NCBI RefSeq assembly: GCF_004136015.1
Contig: NZ_CP024866.1
Location: forward strand, 5,126,066 to 5,190,065
From: Pseudomonas sp. ACM7
GTDB taxonomy: Bacteria; Pseudomonadota; Gammaproteobacteria; Pseudomonadales; Pseudomonadaceae
Direction: 5' to 3'
Length of the DNA stretch: 64,000 bases
Numbering within the stretch: the first letter of the stretch is position 1; every line of letters begins with the position of its first letter. Shown piece by piece: positions 25,686-34,764 of the stretch. The position numbers were made by a program, and so were the translations under genes. The notes below the pieces were generated by a model. That model worked only from the letters and a program-made list of their open reading frames with translations. It ran no database searches and was not told where the DNA came from.

Positions 25686-26231
25686 ATGCGCGCCTTGATG
25701 CTCGACTTTCAGCCGCGCCGCCGCTCGGGCCCTTTGGGCTGGAGCCTGCTGGTCGGTGGCGTGGTGCTGACGCTGGGTTGCTTCTTGGTTCAGCAGCACC
25801 TCAGTGATCAGGCCGCGCAACAGCAAGGCCACTTGCAAACCACTCAGCGCGTACTCACCGGCGACACGGGCGGCAAGGTCAGCCTGACCCCGGCCGAAAC
25901 CCGCGAACAGGCGCACAACCTGGCCGAGATGCGCAAGGTGTCCCAGCAATTGCGCCGGCCTTGGGAGCGTCTGTTCGCCATGCTCGAAGCCATGCCCCGG
26001 GACGACATTGCCTTGCTGACCCTGACGCCGGATGCCCGCAAAGGCCTGGTGCGAATCAGCGCCGAGGCGCGGAACCTGGAAGCCATGCTCGACTTCCACC
26101 GCAGCCTCGAAGCCAGCGACGAGCTGTCCGATGTGTCGCTGCTCAGCCACGAAATCGTCGCGAACGTGCCGGAACACCCGGTGCAATTCAACCTGTCGGC
26201 TAGCTGGGAGATTGGCGATGCAAATCCCTAG
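25686..26231 (+). CDS. PilN/GspL C-terminal-like membrane protein
   Basis: 181 aa. A short basic cytoplasmic start (FQPRRRSGPLG) leads into one membrane helix (about 18-37), a coiled segment rich in Gln, and a ferredoxin-like periplasmic domain (IALLTLTPDARKGLVRISAE, ARNLEAMLDFHRSLEAS). This is the PilN layout. It begins two bases after the previous stop. It probably forms the inner-membrane platform with the genes on either side. Confidence 0.7.
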   Translation: MRALMLDFQPRRRSGPLGWSLLVGGVVLTLGCFLVQQHLSDQAAQQQGHLQTTQRVLTGDTGGKVSLTPAETREQAHNLAEMRKVSQQLRRPWERLFAMLEAMPRDDIALLTLTPDARKGLVRISAEARNLEAMLDFHRSLEASDELSDVSLLSHEIVANVPEHPVQFNLSASWEIGDANP

Positions 26232-26766
26232 ATTGATCGTCCACGAATACCTGCAAGGCCTGGGCATTCCCGGCCTGGCAGGGCTGGCGATGTTGCTGCT
26301 GGCGCTGGTGTATGGCTTGGTGGGCCTGATGCCGGACTGGCAGTCGCTGCAAACACTCAGCCAGCAGACGCGCGAAGCCGGCGAGTACCTGGCCAAAGTC
26401 GAAGACGGCAGTGTTGCCGCTCCGGTGGTGCCGCAACGTCAGCTCGACGACTTCCGCAGCAAGTTGCCGTCCCAGCCGCAGGCCACCGTGGCCATCGACA
26501 AGATTTACGCACTGGCGGCTCAGGAGCACATCACCCTGGCCCGTGGCGAATATTCCCTGGGCATCGACCCCAAGACGCACCTGGCCCGTTATCAGATTCT
26601 GCTGCCGGTGCGCGGCAGCTACCCGCAACTGCGGCGCTTCCTGCACGCCTTGCTCGGCCAGTTACCGGCGGTGGTGGTGGAGGACGTGGAGTTCCAGCGT
26701 AAAAAAATCGCCGACACCGACCTGACCGGGCGGATCCGCATGACCCTTTACCTGTCGAGGTCATGA
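26218..26766 (+). CDS. PilO/GspM-like membrane protein
   Basis: 182 aa. One membrane helix (about 18-40) is followed by a coiled stretch and a periplasmic ferredoxin-like domain with LPVRGSYPQLRRFLHALLGQ and VEDVEFQRKK, typical of PilO/GspM. The start overlaps the PilN-like gene by 14 bases. Earlier start codons in the same frame are inside that gene and have no ribosome site. Confidence 0.7.
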   Translation: MQIPRLIVHEYLQGLGIPGLAGLAMLLLALVYGLVGLMPDWQSLQTLSQQTREAGEYLAKVEDGSVAAPVVPQRQLDDFRSKLPSQPQATVAIDKIYALAAQEHITLARGEYSLGIDPKTHLARYQILLPVRGSYPQLRRFLHALLGQLPAVVVEDVEFQRKKIADTDLTGRIRMTLYLSRS

Positions 26767-27287
26767 TGAATACCAAACGCGCAGTGGGTTGGGTGGCGTT
26801 CTTCGGCGTGGCGGCGGCGCTGACCTGGTTGCCTGAATACTTCACGTCGTCGTCCGAGGAGGGCGATGCTTCGGTGGCCGCCGTGGCCACCCCGACCAAC
26901 AGCAAAACCCGTGGAGTGCTGCCCGCAACATCCGCCGGCAAAACATCGGCAGCGATCAAGGACCTGAGCCCGGTTGGCGACCTGTTCGCCGCCCGCAGCT
27001 GGACGGCTGCGCCGCAGCTCGCCACCGTCACCGAACAACCCGTCAACCTGACCCCGGAGGTGCAAGTCCCCACTGCACCACCGATGCCTTTCCAGTTCAT
27101 TGGCAAGCTGAACGACCGTTCCGACCTGCAAGTGTTTTTGCAGAGCGGCGAAAAAATATACGTCGTGCGCAAGGGGGATGTGATCGACGACACCTGGCGG
27201 ATCGAGGGGATTTCCGACATGGAACTCAGCTTTGTCTATCTGCCTCTGCATTTGTCTCAGACTTTGTCTGTGGGGAGCACGCAATGA
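26763..27287 (+). CDS. GspC/PilP-like inner-membrane linker
   Basis: 174 aa. An N-terminal membrane helix is followed by a low-complexity linker (SVAAVATPTNSKTRG) and a C-terminal beta domain of PilP/GspC type (PFQFIGKLNDRSDLQVFLQ, GEKIYVVRKGDVIDDTWRIE). These domains bind the N-domains of the secretin and bridge both membranes. It overlaps both neighbours by 4 bases, and the next gene is the secretin. Confidence 0.78.
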   Translation: MMNTKRAVGWVAFFGVAAALTWLPEYFTSSSEEGDASVAAVATPTNSKTRGVLPATSAGKTSAAIKDLSPVGDLFAARSWTAAPQLATVTEQPVNLTPEVQVPTAPPMPFQFIGKLNDRSDLQVFLQSGEKIYVVRKGDVIDDTWRIEGISDMELSFVYLPLHLSQTLSVGSTQ

Positions 27288-29113
27288 ACAGATCCCGTTT
27301 GCTGATAAACCTTTGCCTGTGTGCAGGACTGGCCGCGTGCAGTTCGGCGCAGGTTGCCAAGCAAGAGGCGACCGACCTGATGGAGTCGGGACAGTACGAA
27401 GCGGGCCTGGCCCGCATCGAGGAAGGGCTGAAGGAAAACCCTCGCAACACCGAGCTGCACCTGGCCCTGAACAGTGGCCGTGCCCGTGCAGTGACGGCGC
27501 TGTTGACCCAGGGCGACATGGATCGCGCCCAGCGTGATTTCGCGTCTGCCCGCCAGGCTTTCGGCCGGGTGTTGACCATCGAACCGAACAACCGCCGTGC
27601 CCAGGACTCGCTGCGCCAGCTCGATCACATGCGCAGCCTGGATGAAAAACTCGAACTGGCCCGCGGCGACCTGCGTCGCGGCGATATCTACGGCGCCGAC
27701 CGCCAGGTGAAACAAATCCTCGAACTGGACCCGAAAAATGAAGGGGCCCTGGAGTTGCAAAGCAATGTCCGACTGGTACAAAGCCGCAACGTGGTTCCGT
27801 ATCCACAACTGCGGACCCGTCTCGATCGGCCGGTGACCCTGGAATTTCGCGAAGCCAACCTGAAAACCATCTTCGAAGTGCTGTCGCAGGTCGCCGGTTT
27901 GAACTTCATCTTCGACAAGGACCTGCGCCCGGACATGAAAGCCACCATCTTCGTGCGTGACGTGCGCATCGAAGACGCCGTGGAACTGCTGCTGCAACAG
28001 AACCAGCTGCACCAGAAAGTGGTGAACGAAAACACCCTGCTGATCTACCCGGACTCACCGCAGAAGCTCAAGGATTACCAAGAGCTGGTGATGCGCACCT
28101 TCTACCTGACTAGCATCGATGCCAACACCGCGCTGAACATGATCAAAACCATGCTCAAGACCCGCGATGTGTTCGTCGACGAACGCCTCAATACCCTGAC
28201 CATGCGCGACTCTGAAGACGCTGTCCGCATGGCTGAAAAACTCCTGCAATCGCAGGACCAGTCCAACCCTGAAGTGGTGCTGGAAGTGGAGGTGATGGAA
28301 GTCGCCACCCAGCGGATTCTCGACCTTGGCCTGCAATGGCCGAACACCTTCGGCGTGGTCAACAGTGATGGCTCGGCCGTGACCCTGCTTGACCAACTCA
28401 AAGGCATCAACTCCAGCCGGATCTCCATCTCGCCGTCGCCGCAGGCCAAGATCAACGCCCAGGACAACGACATCAACACCCTCGCCAGCCCGGTGATTCG
28501 CGTCAGCAACCGCGAACAGGCGCGCATCCACATTGGTCAGCGCGTGCCGATCATCAGCGCCACCTCGGTGCCTTCGACTCAAGGGCCGGTGATCACCGAA
28601 AGCGTCACCTACCTCGATGTCGGTCTTAAACTTGAAGTACAGCCGACCGTGCACCTGAACAACGAAGTGGCGATCAAAATCGCCCTGGAAGTGAGTAACG
28701 CCACGCCACTGGAGCCGACCCGCCAGGGCACGATTCCGGTTCAGGTCGACACCCGCAACGCCCAGACCACCCTGCGTCTGCATGACGGCGAAACCCAGAT
28801 CCTCGCCGGCCTGATGCGCGACGACCATGGCGCCACCGGCAACAAAATCCCCGGCCTTGGCGACATTCCAGGTCTTGGCCGCTTGTTTGGCAGCAACAAG
28901 GACACGGTCGGCAAGTCGGAACTGGTGCTGTCGATCACGCCGCGGATCGTGCGCAACCTGCCGTACCAGAGCCCGTCGGACATGGAGTTCACCACCGGCA
29001 CTGAAACCAGCATGCACATCCAGGCACCGGAACGTGGGATGGACTCGGCGAGTCCCACAGAGAGCCTCGGTACTCCGGTTGCATCCACCCGCGTTGTCGT
29101 CGAGAAGCCTTGA
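27284..29113 (+). CDS. gspD: T2SS secretin GspD (lipoprotein)
   Basis: 609 aa. A lipoprotein signal (LAACSS, lipid Cys19) is followed by a TPR-like helical region (about 25-150), N-domains (VTLEFREANLKTIFEVLSQV, FIFDKDLRP, LLLQQNQLHQKVV) and the secretin core: VLEVEVMEVATQRILDLGLQ, RVPIISATS, YLDVGLKLEVQPTV and the late TETPxR-like ELVLSITPRIVRN. It forms the outer-membrane channel. Its own lipid anchor may let it assemble without a separate pilotin. The TPR front end is closer to PilQ/MSHA secretins than to classical XcpQ. Confidence 0.9.
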   Translation: MNRSRLLINLCLCAGLAACSSAQVAKQEATDLMESGQYEAGLARIEEGLKENPRNTELHLALNSGRARAVTALLTQGDMDRAQRDFASARQAFGRVLTIEPNNRRAQDSLRQLDHMRSLDEKLELARGDLRRGDIYGADRQVKQILELDPKNEGALELQSNVRLVQSRNVVPYPQLRTRLDRPVTLEFREANLKTIFEVLSQVAGLNFIFDKDLRPDMKATIFVRDVRIEDAVELLLQQNQLHQKVVNENTLLIYPDSPQKLKDYQELVMRTFYLTSIDANTALNMIKTMLKTRDVFVDERLNTLTMRDSEDAVRMAEKLLQSQDQSNPEVVLEVEVMEVATQRILDLGLQWPNTFGVVNSDGSAVTLLDQLKGINSSRISISPSPQAKINAQDNDINTLASPVIRVSNREQARIHIGQRVPIISATSVPSTQGPVITESVTYLDVGLKLEVQPTVHLNNEVAIKIALEVSNATPLEPTRQGTIPVQVDTRNAQTTLRLHDGETQILAGLMRDDHGATGNKIPGLGDIPGLGRLFGSNKDTVGKSELVLSITPRIVRNLPYQSPSDMEFTTGTETSMHIQAPERGMDSASPTESLGTPVASTRVVVEKP

Positions 29114-29115
29114 TC

Positions 29116-29589
29116 ATGAACGCCTCGCAACGCGGTTTTACCCTGATCGAAGTCGTGGTGACGCTGGCCTTGATCGGCCTGCTGGCTGGCATGGCTGCGC
29201 CGCTGACCGAGACCGTGGTGCGCCGGGGCAAGGAGCAGGAACTGCGCACGGCGCTGTATCAGATTCGCGATGCCATCGACGCCTACAAACGTGCGTTCGA
29301 CGCTGGCTACATCGAGAAATCCCTGAACAGCAGCGGCTACCCGCCGAACCTGCAAGTGCTGGTGGACGGTGTGCGCGATGTGCGCAGCGCCAAGGGTGCC
29401 AAGTTCTTCTTTTTACGGCGCGTGCCCCATGATCCGCTGGCGCCGGTCAAGCGTAACGACGAAGGCGGCTGGGGCGTGCGCTCCTACGACAGCACGGCTC
29501 AAAACCCGCGCGAAGGCGAAGACGTTTTTGACGTCTACTCCAAGGCGCGCGGCAAGGGGCTCAACGGCATCGCCTACCGGGAGTGGTGA
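29116..29589 (+). CDS. pseudopilin (prepilin-type protein) 1
   Basis: 157 aa. The cleavage site is QRG/FTLIEVVVTLALIGLLAG with Glu5. The globular part has AIDAYKRAFDAGYIEKS and KFFFLRRVPHDPLAPV, a GspG/PulG-like fold. ATG 29116 is chosen; a TTG at 29110 is also in frame. It is one of three consecutive pseudopilin genes that follow the secretin. Confidence 0.88.
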   Translation: MNASQRGFTLIEVVVTLALIGLLAGMAAPLTETVVRRGKEQELRTALYQIRDAIDAYKRAFDAGYIEKSLNSSGYPPNLQVLVDGVRDVRSAKGAKFFFLRRVPHDPLAPVKRNDEGGWGVRSYDSTAQNPREGEDVFDVYSKARGKGLNGIAYREW

Positions 29590-29593
29590 GATT

Positions 29594-29968
29594 ATGCGTC
29601 GGGAAAAGGGTTTTACCCTGCTGGAACTGATGGTGGTCATGGCAATCATCGCCACCCTGATGACCATCGCCTTGCCACGCTATTTCAACAGCCTCGAGGC
29701 CTCGAAAGAGACCACGCTGCGCCAGAGCCTGTCGGCCATGCGCGAAGCACTGGACCATTACTACGGCGACACCGGGCGTTATCCCGACTCCATCGAACAG
29801 CTGGTCGAACAGCGTTACCTGCGCAACCCGCCGATGGACCCGATCGCTGAACGCAAAGACCTCTGGGTGCTGGTGGCGCCGCCTGACGGCGTCCCGGGCG
29901 GAGTCGCCGATATCAAAAGCGGGGCCACAGGGAGGGCGCGTGATGGCAGCCTTTATTCCGAGTGGTAA
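29594..29968 (+). CDS. pseudopilin 2
   Basis: 124 aa. A very short leader (MRREKG) is cleaved before FTLLELMVVMAIIATLMTI. The body contains MREALDHYYGDTGRYPDS, EQLVEQRYLRNPPMDPI and the ending DGSLYSEW, which matches GspG-like major pseudopilins. The start is five bases after the previous stop. Confidence 0.9.
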   Translation: MRREKGFTLLELMVVMAIIATLMTIALPRYFNSLEASKETTLRQSLSAMREALDHYYGDTGRYPDSIEQLVEQRYLRNPPMDPIAERKDLWVLVAPPDGVPGGVADIKSGATGRARDGSLYSEW

Positions 29969-30479
29969 GCCCTCGAATGAGGCCGGGTTCACTTACCTGG
30001 GCGTGCTGTTTCTGATCATGTTGATGGGCATGGGCCTGGCCAGCGCTGGCCAGTTGTGGTCCACCGCGTCGCGCCGTGATCGTGAACGGCAGTTGCTCTG
30101 GGTCGGCACTCAATACGCCCAGGCCTTGCGCAGTTATTACCGCAGTTCGCCTGGCCTGGCCCAGTACCCCAAAGAGCTGGCGGACCTGATGCAGGACGAG
30201 CGTTTTCCGTCGCCCAAACACCACTTGCGCAACCTCTACCCGGACCCGATTGGTGGCGGCGAATGGACGTTGCTGCGCGGTTTTGACGGACGCATCACCG
30301 GCCTCAGCAGCCCCTCCACGGACACGCCGCTCAAGCAGGCGGATTTTCCCACTCAATGGTCGGACTTCACCGGCATGGCGAGCTACAAGGACTGGCAGTT
30401 CGTGGCCGAGAAGGCCTTCCTCGATGGCGCGTCCGCGCCCAAAGGCCAATCCCAAACGCCTCAGGCGTTGGGGCGCTGA
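29943..30479 (+). CDS. pseudopilin 3 with atypical cleavage region
   Basis: 178 aa. The hydrophobic N-terminus reads EAG/FTYLGVLFLIMLMGMGLAS, so mature position 5 is not the usual Glu (it is Gly), as in GspK-like tip subunits or some MSHA pseudopilins. The rest includes RRDRERQLLWVGTQYAQALR and SPKHHLRNLYPDPIGGGEW. It overlaps the previous gene by 26 bases. It is probably a minor, tip-located subunit. Confidence 0.78.
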   Translation: MAAFIPSGKPSNEAGFTYLGVLFLIMLMGMGLASAGQLWSTASRRDRERQLLWVGTQYAQALRSYYRSSPGLAQYPKELADLMQDERFPSPKHHLRNLYPDPIGGGEWTLLRGFDGRITGLSSPSTDTPLKQADFPTQWSDFTGMASYKDWQFVAEKAFLDGASAPKGQSQTPQALGR

Positions 30480-30483
30480 TGCC

Positions 30484-30876
30484 ATGAACAGACACTGGCT
30501 AGCGGCCCTGGCCCTGATGCTGATGACGTCCTTCGTGTCGGCTGGCGAAGAAGACGAAATGATGGGTTTTATCGTCGACGACACGATCTCGCACATCGGC
30601 CACGACTTTTACTACTCGTTCAGTGAACGCCTGCGTGCCACCAGTCCGATGGATTTCAACCTGGTGGTGCGTGAACGACCTTCGGCACGCTGGGGCAGCC
30701 TGGTGACCGTGGAATATCAGCAACGATTGGTTTATCGGCGCTTCCTGCCGCCGAACACCGTGGAGTTGAAGGACGAGGCCTATGAGGCTGCCGATCTGGT
30801 CCGCGTGCAGATCGTCCAGCGCAAGCTGGAAACCTTGTTGCAGGACACCACCGACCTTGAGAGGGACGAACTATGA
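30484..30876 (+). CDS. csgE: curli assembly protein CsgE
   Basis: 130 aa. A signal peptide is followed by MMGFIVDDTISHIGHDFYYS, VVRERPSARWGSLVTVEYQ, and the C-terminal DTTDLERDEL. These match E. coli CsgE motifs as I recall them (IGHDFYRAFS, ERPSARWGSW, TGDLAHDEF). CsgE is the periplasmic cap that guides curli subunits into the CsgG pore. It directly follows the pseudopilin genes, five bases after the stop. Confidence 0.93.
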   Translation: MNRHWLAALALMLMTSFVSAGEEDEMMGFIVDDTISHIGHDFYYSFSERLRATSPMDFNLVVRERPSARWGSLVTVEYQQRLVYRRFLPPNTVELKDEAYEAADLVRVQIVQRKLETLLQDTTDLERDEL

Positions 30877-31292
30877 ACACTGGAGCTTTCTCTAAACGCA
30901 CGGGCATGTGGTTATTAGGGTTGGGCAGCTGCGGGCTGGTCCAGGCCACGGAGCTGGTCTACACGCCGGTCAACCCGTCGTTTGGCGGCAACCCGTTGAA
31001 CGGGACCTGGTTGCTCAACAACGCCCAGGCGCAGAACGATTACGACGACCCTGACTTGAAGAACCGTACCAGCGCGGCCGGCACGTCGGCCCTGGAGCGC
31101 TTCACCAGTCAGCTGCAATCACGGCTGCTAGGGCAGTTGATGGACAACATCTCCGCGGGCAATGCCGGGAGCCTGACCACTGACGCTTTTGTTGTGAACG
31201 TCATCGACGACTCCGGTGCACTGACTATTGAAGTGACCGACCGAGCGACCGGTGAAGTTTCCGAAATCCAGGTGAATGGCCTGGCCCCTTGA
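30873..31292 (+). CDS. csgF: curli nucleation accessory protein CsgF
   Basis: 139 aa. A signal peptide ends near VQA-TE. The diagnostic motif PVNPSFGGNPLNGTWLLNNA follows, then ALERFTSQLQSRLLGQLM and a C-terminal ALTIEVTDRATGEVSEIQV. CsgF plugs the CsgG pore at the outside and links it to the nucleator CsgB. It overlaps csgE by 4 bases. Confidence 0.94.
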   Translation: MNTGAFSKRTGMWLLGLGSCGLVQATELVYTPVNPSFGGNPLNGTWLLNNAQAQNDYDDPDLKNRTSAAGTSALERFTSQLQSRLLGQLMDNISAGNAGSLTTDAFVVNVIDDSGALTIEVTDRATGEVSEIQVNGLAP

Positions 31293-31323
31293 CGGGGACT
31301 TGGATCGATGGGGAGTCAAGGAC

Positions 31324-32190
31324 ATGAAAAAAATAATAGCGCTGGGGCTGATGTTGGCGGCATTACAAGGGTGCAGTTTGCGCGAGCCGATGGGGGCCGA
31401 GCAGGACACTGAATCACCGACCCTGACACCTCGGGCGTCGACCTATTACGACTTGCTGAACATGCCACGACCCAAGGGGCGGTTGATGGCGGTGGTGTAT
31501 GGCTTCCGGGATCAGACCGGGCAGTACAAACCGACTCCGGCCAGTTCGTTTTCCACCAGCGTGACCCAGGGCGCGGCGAGCATGTTGATGGATGCGTTGC
31601 AGGCCAGTGGCTGGTTTGTGGTGCTGGAACGTGAGGGGCTGCAGAACCTGTTGACCGAGCGCAAGATCATTCGCGCGTCGCAGAAAAAGCCCAATACGCC
31701 GGTGAATATCCAGGGTGAGTTGCCACCGTTGCAGGCGGCCAATTTGATGCTTGAGGGCGGGATTATTGCCTATGACACCAACGTGCGCAGCGGCGGGGAA
31801 GGGGCGCGGTATCTGGGGATTGATATTTCCCGGGAGTATCGGGTGGATCAGGTGTCGGTGAATCTTCGTGCTGTCGATGTGCGCAGTGGGCAGGTGTTGG
31901 CCAATGTGATGACCAGCAAGACGATTTACTCTGTCGGGCGCAGTGCGGGGGTGTTCAAGTTTATCGAGTTCAAGAAGTTGCTCGAAGCCGAGGTTGGCTA
32001 CACCACGAACGAGCCGGCGCAGTTGTGTGTGTTATCGGCGATCGAGGCGGCCGTTGGGCATTTGCTGGCGCAGGGGATTGAGCGGCGGTTGTGGCAGGTG
32101 GCCGGGGATAATTCTTCGCCTGATAACAATGCGACGCTTGACCGCTATTTGACCCAGAACAAGGTTGTTCCTGAAGGTGAGGAAGAGTGA
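31324..32190 (+). CDS. csgG: curli export pore lipoprotein CsgG
   Basis: 288 aa. The lipoprotein signal is ALQGCS. The CsgG core follows: LMAVVYGFRDQTGQYKP, FSTSVTQGAASMLMDAL, GWFVVLEREGLQNLLTERK, ANLMLEGGIIAYDTNVRSGG and SVNLRAVDVRSGQVLANV. It forms the nonameric outer-membrane pore for curli subunits. ATG 31324 is chosen for the lipobox. It is the last gene of the operon from 22576; the regulator csgD and the usual divergent csgBA are not adjacent, with csgBA-like genes lying 5.7 kb away on the other strand. Confidence 0.95.
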   Translation: MKKIIALGLMLAALQGCSLREPMGAEQDTESPTLTPRASTYYDLLNMPRPKGRLMAVVYGFRDQTGQYKPTPASSFSTSVTQGAASMLMDALQASGWFVVLEREGLQNLLTERKIIRASQKKPNTPVNIQGELPPLQAANLMLEGGIIAYDTNVRSGGEGARYLGIDISREYRVDQVSVNLRAVDVRSGQVLANVMTSKTIYSVGRSAGVFKFIEFKKLLEAEVGYTTNEPAQLCVLSAIEAAVGHLLAQGIERRLWQVAGDNSSPDNNATLDRYLTQNKVVPEGEEE

Positions 32191-32933
32191 GCCGAGGCGG
32201 CCTTCGGGCCGACCTGGTTTTTGTTGATGTACCCGATCCCTCTGTAGGAGCTGACGAAGGCTGCGATCTTTTGATCTCGACCTAGGCGGCCTGAAAGCCG
32301 ACCTGTTCTTGCGGATGTACCTGCAACCATTGTGGGAGCTGGCTTGTCGGGTCGCCGCATCGCTGCGAAGGCGGCCTGATAGCCGACCTATTTCTTTCAG
32401 GTGTACATATCCATTCCTGCGGCAACGGCCGCTAATGGTTTCGCTTTTACAGCGAGTCCCTTTTTCAAACGCCAAAAAGGAACCAAAAGGCTTCGCCCCA
32501 GCGTCCGGCCCCTCGCTTAGGCTCGGCGTTCCTTCGTTCCGGCATTCATCTGGGGGCATCGCCTCCGGTCGGCTTCGCTTCGACCTCCTCTCGATGTGTT
32601 CGACTGCGTCGAACGGCGCTGCGCGCCTGACCCCCAGATGAACACCTCCACTCAGCCTCCCGAAGGGGCGGGCAGATCAAAAGCAGGCGAGGCGAGCTAA
32701 CGCTCGGCCTCGTTGTTTGGTTGGGGGTTCGCAGGTCTGATTTTTTGTGGGAGCGAGCCTGCTCGCGAAGGCGGTCTGACAGCCGACCAGTCTCCCTCAG
32801 ATGTACCCAGTCCAACTGTGGGAGCGAGCCTGCTCGCGAAGGCGGCCTAATAGCCGACCTATTTCTTTCAGGTGTACATATCCATTCCTGCGGTAACGGC
32901 CGCTAATGGTTTCGCTCTTACAGCGAGTCCCTT
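32191..32933. repeat. REP-rich repeat block, copy A and 5' half of copy B
   Basis: No gene is seen in these 743 bases. REP-type units (TGTGGGAGCGAGCCTGCTCG with GGCGGCCTGATAGCCGACC) recur near 32330, 32747 and 32817. A longer element (copy A, about 32401-32720) runs from TTCCTGCGGCAACGGCCGCT through AGCGAGTCCCTTTTTCAAAC to a GC-rich part near CCCAGATGAACACCTCCACT. A second copy starts at about 32877 and is cut at 32933 by a group II intron, resuming at 34765. Confidence 0.75.
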
Positions 32934-34764
32934 GTGCGCCCAGCATGGGCGCCATCCTAGAGGTGAAAATCCTCTCTTGAGCTGGCCACAGCGAATGAAG
33001 CGAAGCGCAACTGCATGAGGGCGACCGAGTGTGGGAAGGAAGCGTGGAACGTAAACCGCGAGCCGAGGTACACGAACCGCATCTGAGGCGTCACCGGTCA
33101 GGGCGAGCAGCCAAGTGACTGCGAAGCTCTTGTGGCCAAAGTCCCGGGGACGTAAATGCGGCGGTTGTGCGGTGAAGGATGGCGTTCTTACCTGGGGAGA
33201 TCTCGCCTCATGCCTGAAAGGGCGACGGCGCAAGCCGGAGCGAGAAGTCAGCAGAGGCCATAGTAGCTGCGTTGCAGCGAAGGGCCGAACGAGAAGGAGT
33301 GAGGTTCACCATGGCGATACAACAAGCCTTGCATCAGATGCCCGGGAAACCGGGGCGGGACGGAGCTGCAACGGGTGAAACCCGACGCGAAGCGTCCAGC
33401 GATGAAGCCGGTTGTCCGCGTCATGACCTGAGCCACACGGGGTCAGGGCTTCTGCAAGAAGCCCTGACCAGAGAGAACCTGCAACTGGCGCTCAAGCGAG
33501 TTCGGTCCAATAAAGGTGCTGCGGGCGTCGACGGTCTTGGGATCGATGAGACGGTCGAGCATCTGAAAACGGCCTGGCCCGTGATACGGGCGCAGTTGCT
33601 GGCGGGAACGTACCGGCCAAGTCCGGTGCGCAGAGTTCTGATCCCAAAACCGGAGGGTGGCGAGCGCAAGCTGGGCATCCCGACGGTGACGGACAGACTG
33701 ATCCAACAGGCGCTGTTACAGGTTTTGCAGCCTCTGTTGGCCCCGGGATTCAGTGATCATAGCTATGGTTTTCGTCCCGGTCGCAGCGCTCACCAAGCGG
33801 TACTGGCGGCGCAGCAATACATTCACTCGGGGCGGGACATTGTGGTGGACGTCGATCTGGAGCAGTTCTTCGATCACGTTGATCATGACCTTTTGATCGC
33901 TCGACTGAGCAGGAAGGTGACCGACTGAGGCGTTCTGGGTCTGGTCCGGGCCTATCTGAACAGCGGGACGTTGATCGACGGCGTAGTGGTCGCCAGTGAG
34001 CGAGGGACGCCGCAAGGTGGCCCCCTTTCACCATTGCTGGCCAATGTATTGCTGGACGAGGTGGACAAGGAATTGGAGCGACGAGGCCATTGCTTCGTCA
34101 GGTATGCGGACGATGCGAACGTTTACGTACGCAGCCTCAAGGCCGGTCAGCGGGTAATGGCAGTGCTCCGTCGCCTTTATGACCGACTTAGGCTGCAAGT
34201 GAACGAGAGCAAGAGCGCGATTGCCAGTGCGTTTGGCCGCAAGTTTCTGGGCTACGGCTTTTGGCTGTCAGCTCAAGGCGAGGTCAAACGCTGGGTGGCA
34301 AGCAAAGCGCTACAGACGTTCAAAAGCCGCATCCGACAGCTGACGTCTCGAAATGGAGGCCGAAGCCTGTCGCAAGTGGTGGAAGGTCTGAGACCCTACC
34401 TACTGGGCTGGAAAGCGTATTTCGGTTTATCGCAAACCCCTCGCCTTTGGCATAGGTTCGATGAATGGATACGCCGACGACTCAGGGCCATCCAGCTCAA
34501 ACAATGGAAAACCGGAAGGAGAACGTACGGTGAACTGCGCAAACTTGGAGCAAACCCTGACTTGGCAGCGGCGATAGCCGGCAACAGCCACAGGTTCTGG
34601 CACAACAGTGTCGGTCTGATCCATGGAGTGCTGACGGTGGCGTGGTTCGACCGGTTGGGTCTACCTCGACTCTGCTGACCTCAACTTCTCGAACCGCCCG
34701 GTGCGGACCCGCATGCCGGGTGGTGTGGCAGGGGCACGGCCAGATGGCCGTCCCCTATGCCGAT
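32934..34764 (+). mobile_element. complete group II intron inserted in a repeat
   Basis: The 5' end GTGCGCCCAGCATGGGCGC fits the bacterial intron start. The 3' end shows domain V (34691-34725), domain VI (34727-34760) with unpaired A 34757, and the terminal CGAT. Boundaries are confirmed by the uninterrupted sister repeat at 32441-32480: AGCGAGTCCCTT is joined there directly to TTTCAAACGCC, whereas here the intron separates AGCGAGTCCCTT from TTGGCAAACGCC. A small hairpin (TCGCT/AGCGA) lies just upstream of the insertion point. The encoded reverse transcriptase is interrupted by a stop codon. Confidence 0.88.
33311..34678 (+). pseudogene. group II intron reverse transcriptase/maturase with in-frame TGA
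   Basis: 456 codons from ATG 33311. Reverse transcriptase motifs are intact: VRRVLIPKPEGGERKLGIPT, FSDHSYGFRPGRSAHQAV, IVVDVDLEQFFDHVDHDLL, GTPQGGPLSPLLANVLLDE and the catalytic VRYADDANVYV. A maturase-type C-terminal domain ends LTVAWFDRLGLPRLC. Codon 206 (33926-33928) is TGA in ...RKVTD-stop-GVLGLVRAYL, with no change of frame, where relatives commonly carry Arg (CGA to TGA is one step). The stop falls between two essential motifs, so full protein would need readthrough. The intron may move only with help from another copy. Confidence 0.88.
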
